Of a stretch of 64,000 nucleotides of DNA, positions 62,327 to 64,000 are shown piece by piece. Origin of the DNA: Candidatus Proximibacter danicus. GTDB taxonomy: Bacteria > Pseudomonadota > Gammaproteobacteria > Burkholderiales > Rhodocyclaceae. Numbering within the stretch: position 1 is the stretch's first letter; every line of letters starts with the position of its first letter. Where the stretch lies: assembly GCA_016710885.1 (NCBI GenBank), contig JADJUC010000005.1:1-64000 (forward strand). Direction: 5' to 3'. The position numbers and the translations under genes are program-made. The notes beneath the pieces are model-generated. The model was not told the origin of the DNA, did no database searches, and saw nothing but the letters and a program-made list of their open reading frames with translations.

Positions 62327-64000
62327 TCAGGGCTGAATCTTATCATCGGGCCGCGCAGCCGCCTGAAACAGGCGGAAACGTTTCTCGATGCCGACCACCA
62401 GCGACGCCCCCCAGCCAACAAGGAGAATGGCAGCCCATTCGGTCCAGCCGATCGGTGCGGTACCGAAAATCCGGTTCATCGCCGGCAGATAGGTCAGCAG
62501 CAACTGCAGCCCCAGCATGATGCCGCTACCCACCCACACCCACGGATTCGAGAAGAGGCCAACGGCAATGAAGGAGCGAGTCAGCGAACGGCAGTTGAAG
62601 AGGTAGAAGGTTTCAACAACGACGAAGACATTGACCGCCACCGTGCGCGCCTCGGCCAGCGAATGCCCCTGCTGTAGTTCGAGCAGGAACAGCCCGTAGG
62701 CGCCGGCCAGCAGCAGGACGCTGACCAGCACGATGCGGGCAATCAGCGGCCGGTCGAGAATGGGCGCGGCCGGCGGGCGCGGCGGACGCCGCATCAGCCC
62801 CTTCTCTACAGGCTCGAACGACAGCATCAGGCCAAGCAGCACGGCAGTGGTCATGTTGATCCACAGGATCTGCAGCGGCGTGATCGGCAAGGTTGCACCG
62901 GCAAGGATGGCGGCCAGGATGACCAGCCCCTCGCCAAAGTTGGTCGGCAAGGTCCAGGTGATGAACTTGACCAGGTTGTCATAGACGCCGCGCCCCTCCT
63001 CCACTGCCGCCTCGATGCTGGCGAAGTTGTCGTCGGTCAGCACCATCGCTGCCGCCTCGCGCGCCACGTCGGTACCACCGAGGCCCATGGCCACACCGAT
63101 GTCGGCCTGCTTCAGCGCCGGCGCGTCGTTGACGCCATCGCCGGTCATCGCCACCACTTCGCCGCTCTGCTGCAGCGCGCGCACCAGGCGCAGCTTCTGC
63201 TCGGGTTCGACGCGAGCGAACACTGCGGTCGTATTGGCGGCTGCGACAAACTGTGCGTCGTCCATCTGCGCCAGATCACTGCCGCTGAGCACTGCGACGT
63301 CATCGCTGGCGGCAACGATGCCCATCTGCCGGGCAATCGCCAAGGCCGTGACCGCATGGTCGCCGGTAATCATTTTCACCTTGATGCCGGCGGCGTGGCA
63401 GGCCTTCACCGCAGCGATGGCGCGCGGCCGTGGCGGGTCGATCATGCCGACCAGCCCGAGGAAACTGAAACACTTGCCGCTCAGCGCTTCGTGGCTGAGT
63501 GTAGAGCCGGCGGTGTTGCTTCCCCGCGCAAACGCCAGCACACGGAAGCCGCGTTCGGCCATGGCCTGCGCGTGCCGTTCGATAGCGCCGGTATCAAGCG
63601 GGACCAACGCCCCAGTGACATCGAGCATGTCGGTACAGCGCGGCAGGATGCGTTCGAGCGCGCCTTTCGCATACACCAGATGCTGCCCCTCGACGTCATG
63701 CGCGGTGGCCATGTATTGCGCGGCAGAATCGAAGGGCAGCACATCGAGGCGAGGAAAGACGGTCAGCAGCGTCGATTCGTCCAGCCCTGCCTTTCGGGCT
63801 ACAACGAGAAGCGCACCTTCGGTCGGGTCGCCAACAATTTCCCAGTGCTTGCCCCGATGCGACAGTGCCGCGTCATTACACAGCACGCCGGCCAGCAGGG
63901 TCTCGCGCAGGGCGCCGGCAATCGCTGCCGGATGATTGGAATAATCGCCGGAGTTGCCGACCTGCCCCTCGGGAGCGTAGCCGCTGCCGCTGACTTCGTG
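62327..64000 (-). CDS. Cation-transporting P-type ATPase, partial (5' end off window)
   Basis: 557 C-terminal residues of a P2-type ATPase; the frame is open to the window end, so the gene starts beyond it. The phosphorylation motif D-K-T-G-T is expected just outside. Visible: nucleotide-binding K-G-A-L-E-R (V-Y-A-K-G-A), M-I-D-P-P-R (P-domain), M-I-T-G-D-H, T-G-D-G-V-N-D-A-P-A-L-K, and six C-terminal membrane segments including W-I-N-M-T-T and N-V-F-V-V-V-E. No hallmark of copper or zinc (no C-P-C visible here). Resembles the CtpF/calcium-type group. Transported ion unassigned. Confidence 0.92.
   Translation of the reverse strand, partial: HEVSGSGYAPEGQVGNSGDYSNHPAAIAGALRETLLAGVLCNDAALSHRGKHWEIVGDPTEGALLVVARKAGLDESTLLTVFPRLDVLPFDSAAQYMATAHDVEGQHLVYAKGALERILPRCTDMLDVTGALVPLDTGAIERHAQAMAERGFRVLAFARGSNTAGSTLSHEALSGKCFSFLGLVGMIDPPRPRAIAAVKACHAAGIKVKMITGDHAVTALAIARQMGIVAASDDVAVLSGSDLAQMDDAQFVAAANTTAVFARVEPEQKLRLVRALQQSGEVVAMTGDGVNDAPALKQADIGVAMGLGGTDVAREAAAMVLTDDNFASIEAAVEEGRGVYDNLVKFITWTLPTNFGEGLVILAAILAGATLPITPLQILWINMTTAVLLGLMLSFEPVEKGLMRRPPRPPAAPILDRPLIARIVLVSVLLLAGAYGLFLLELQQGHSLAEARTVAVNVFVVVETFYLFNCRSLTRSFIAVGLFSNPWVWVGSGIMLGLQLLLTYLPAMNRIFGTAPIGWTEWAAILLVGWGASLVVGIEKRFRLFQAAARPDDKIQP

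Overview
The window is about 64 kb of GC-rich Gram-negative chromosome. Gene content suggests a betaproteobacterium, probably Rhodocyclales: yhdP and glnE as neighbours, tldD next to a nitrilase, an AlaRS-linked locus, glcDEF, an OprC-type copper receptor, and an RTX protein beside a type I exporter. This assignment is inferred from content and synteny only. No rRNA, tRNA, CRISPR array or prophage was seen. Most genes are chromosomal housekeeping or metabolic genes packed with overlapping ATGA, GTGA or TGATG junctions.

Layout. 0-0.4 kb: DUF6516-type toxin with its overlapping antitoxin, cut by the window edge. 0.5-9.4 kb: alaS, a small secreted protein, ugpB and ugpQ (glycerol-3-phosphate and glycerophosphodiester use), a membrane protein built from an internal duplication, gcdH, a lipoprotein and an aldo/keto reductase. 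9.5-13.9 kb: rhlE, a PP2C phosphatase, a small unknown gene and an acyl-CoA synthetase. 14-18.6 kb: a glycolate oxidase operon whose first gene is its GntR/FCD regulator, with a clear promoter and palindromic operator. 18.8-24.4 kb: PduO-type adenosyltransferase, a UbiA-family enzyme with DPPR-synthase motif next to a GT39 transferase, a MITE-like inverted-repeat element, DAHP synthase and a radical SAM protein. 24.5-28.1 kb: copper TonB receptor, a lipoprotein and a PilJ/NarX-like sensor-domain protein. 28.2-38.5 kb: tldD, nitrilase, yhdP, glnE, a PKD protein and mscL. 38.6-44.7 kb: a large RTX calcium-binding protein divergent from a PrtD/HlyD type I exporter. 44.8-48.6 kb: two unusual exported proteins (one LprI-N + SPRY-like) around a YbdL-type aminotransferase. 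48.6-50.3 kb: mtnA plus class II aldolase, fitting the DHAP shunt for 5'-methylthioadenosine salvage. 50.3-64 kb: a PAS-GGDEF-EAL protein, tandem hydroxyacid dehydrogenases, MarR, a candidate sRNA, a CHASE-PAS histidine kinase, an MFS transporter, a CPA2 antiporter, a MazEF-like module and a cation P-type ATPase that runs off the end.

A striking property is that nine genes carry single-base frameshifts (eleven sites, mostly at short homopolymers) and the RTX gene carries an in-frame TAG. At most sites one added or removed base restores a family-like protein, so assembly or sequencing error is the simplest explanation. Genes affected are annotated over their full reconstructed span.

The strongest candidates for something new are: (i) the RTX protein with a triplicated ~150-residue EF-hand/dockerin-like module and its divergent exporter; (ii) the LprI-SPRY exported protein; (iii) the candidate sRNA upstream of marR; (iv) the inverted-repeat element that supplies the first codons of the GT39 gene.
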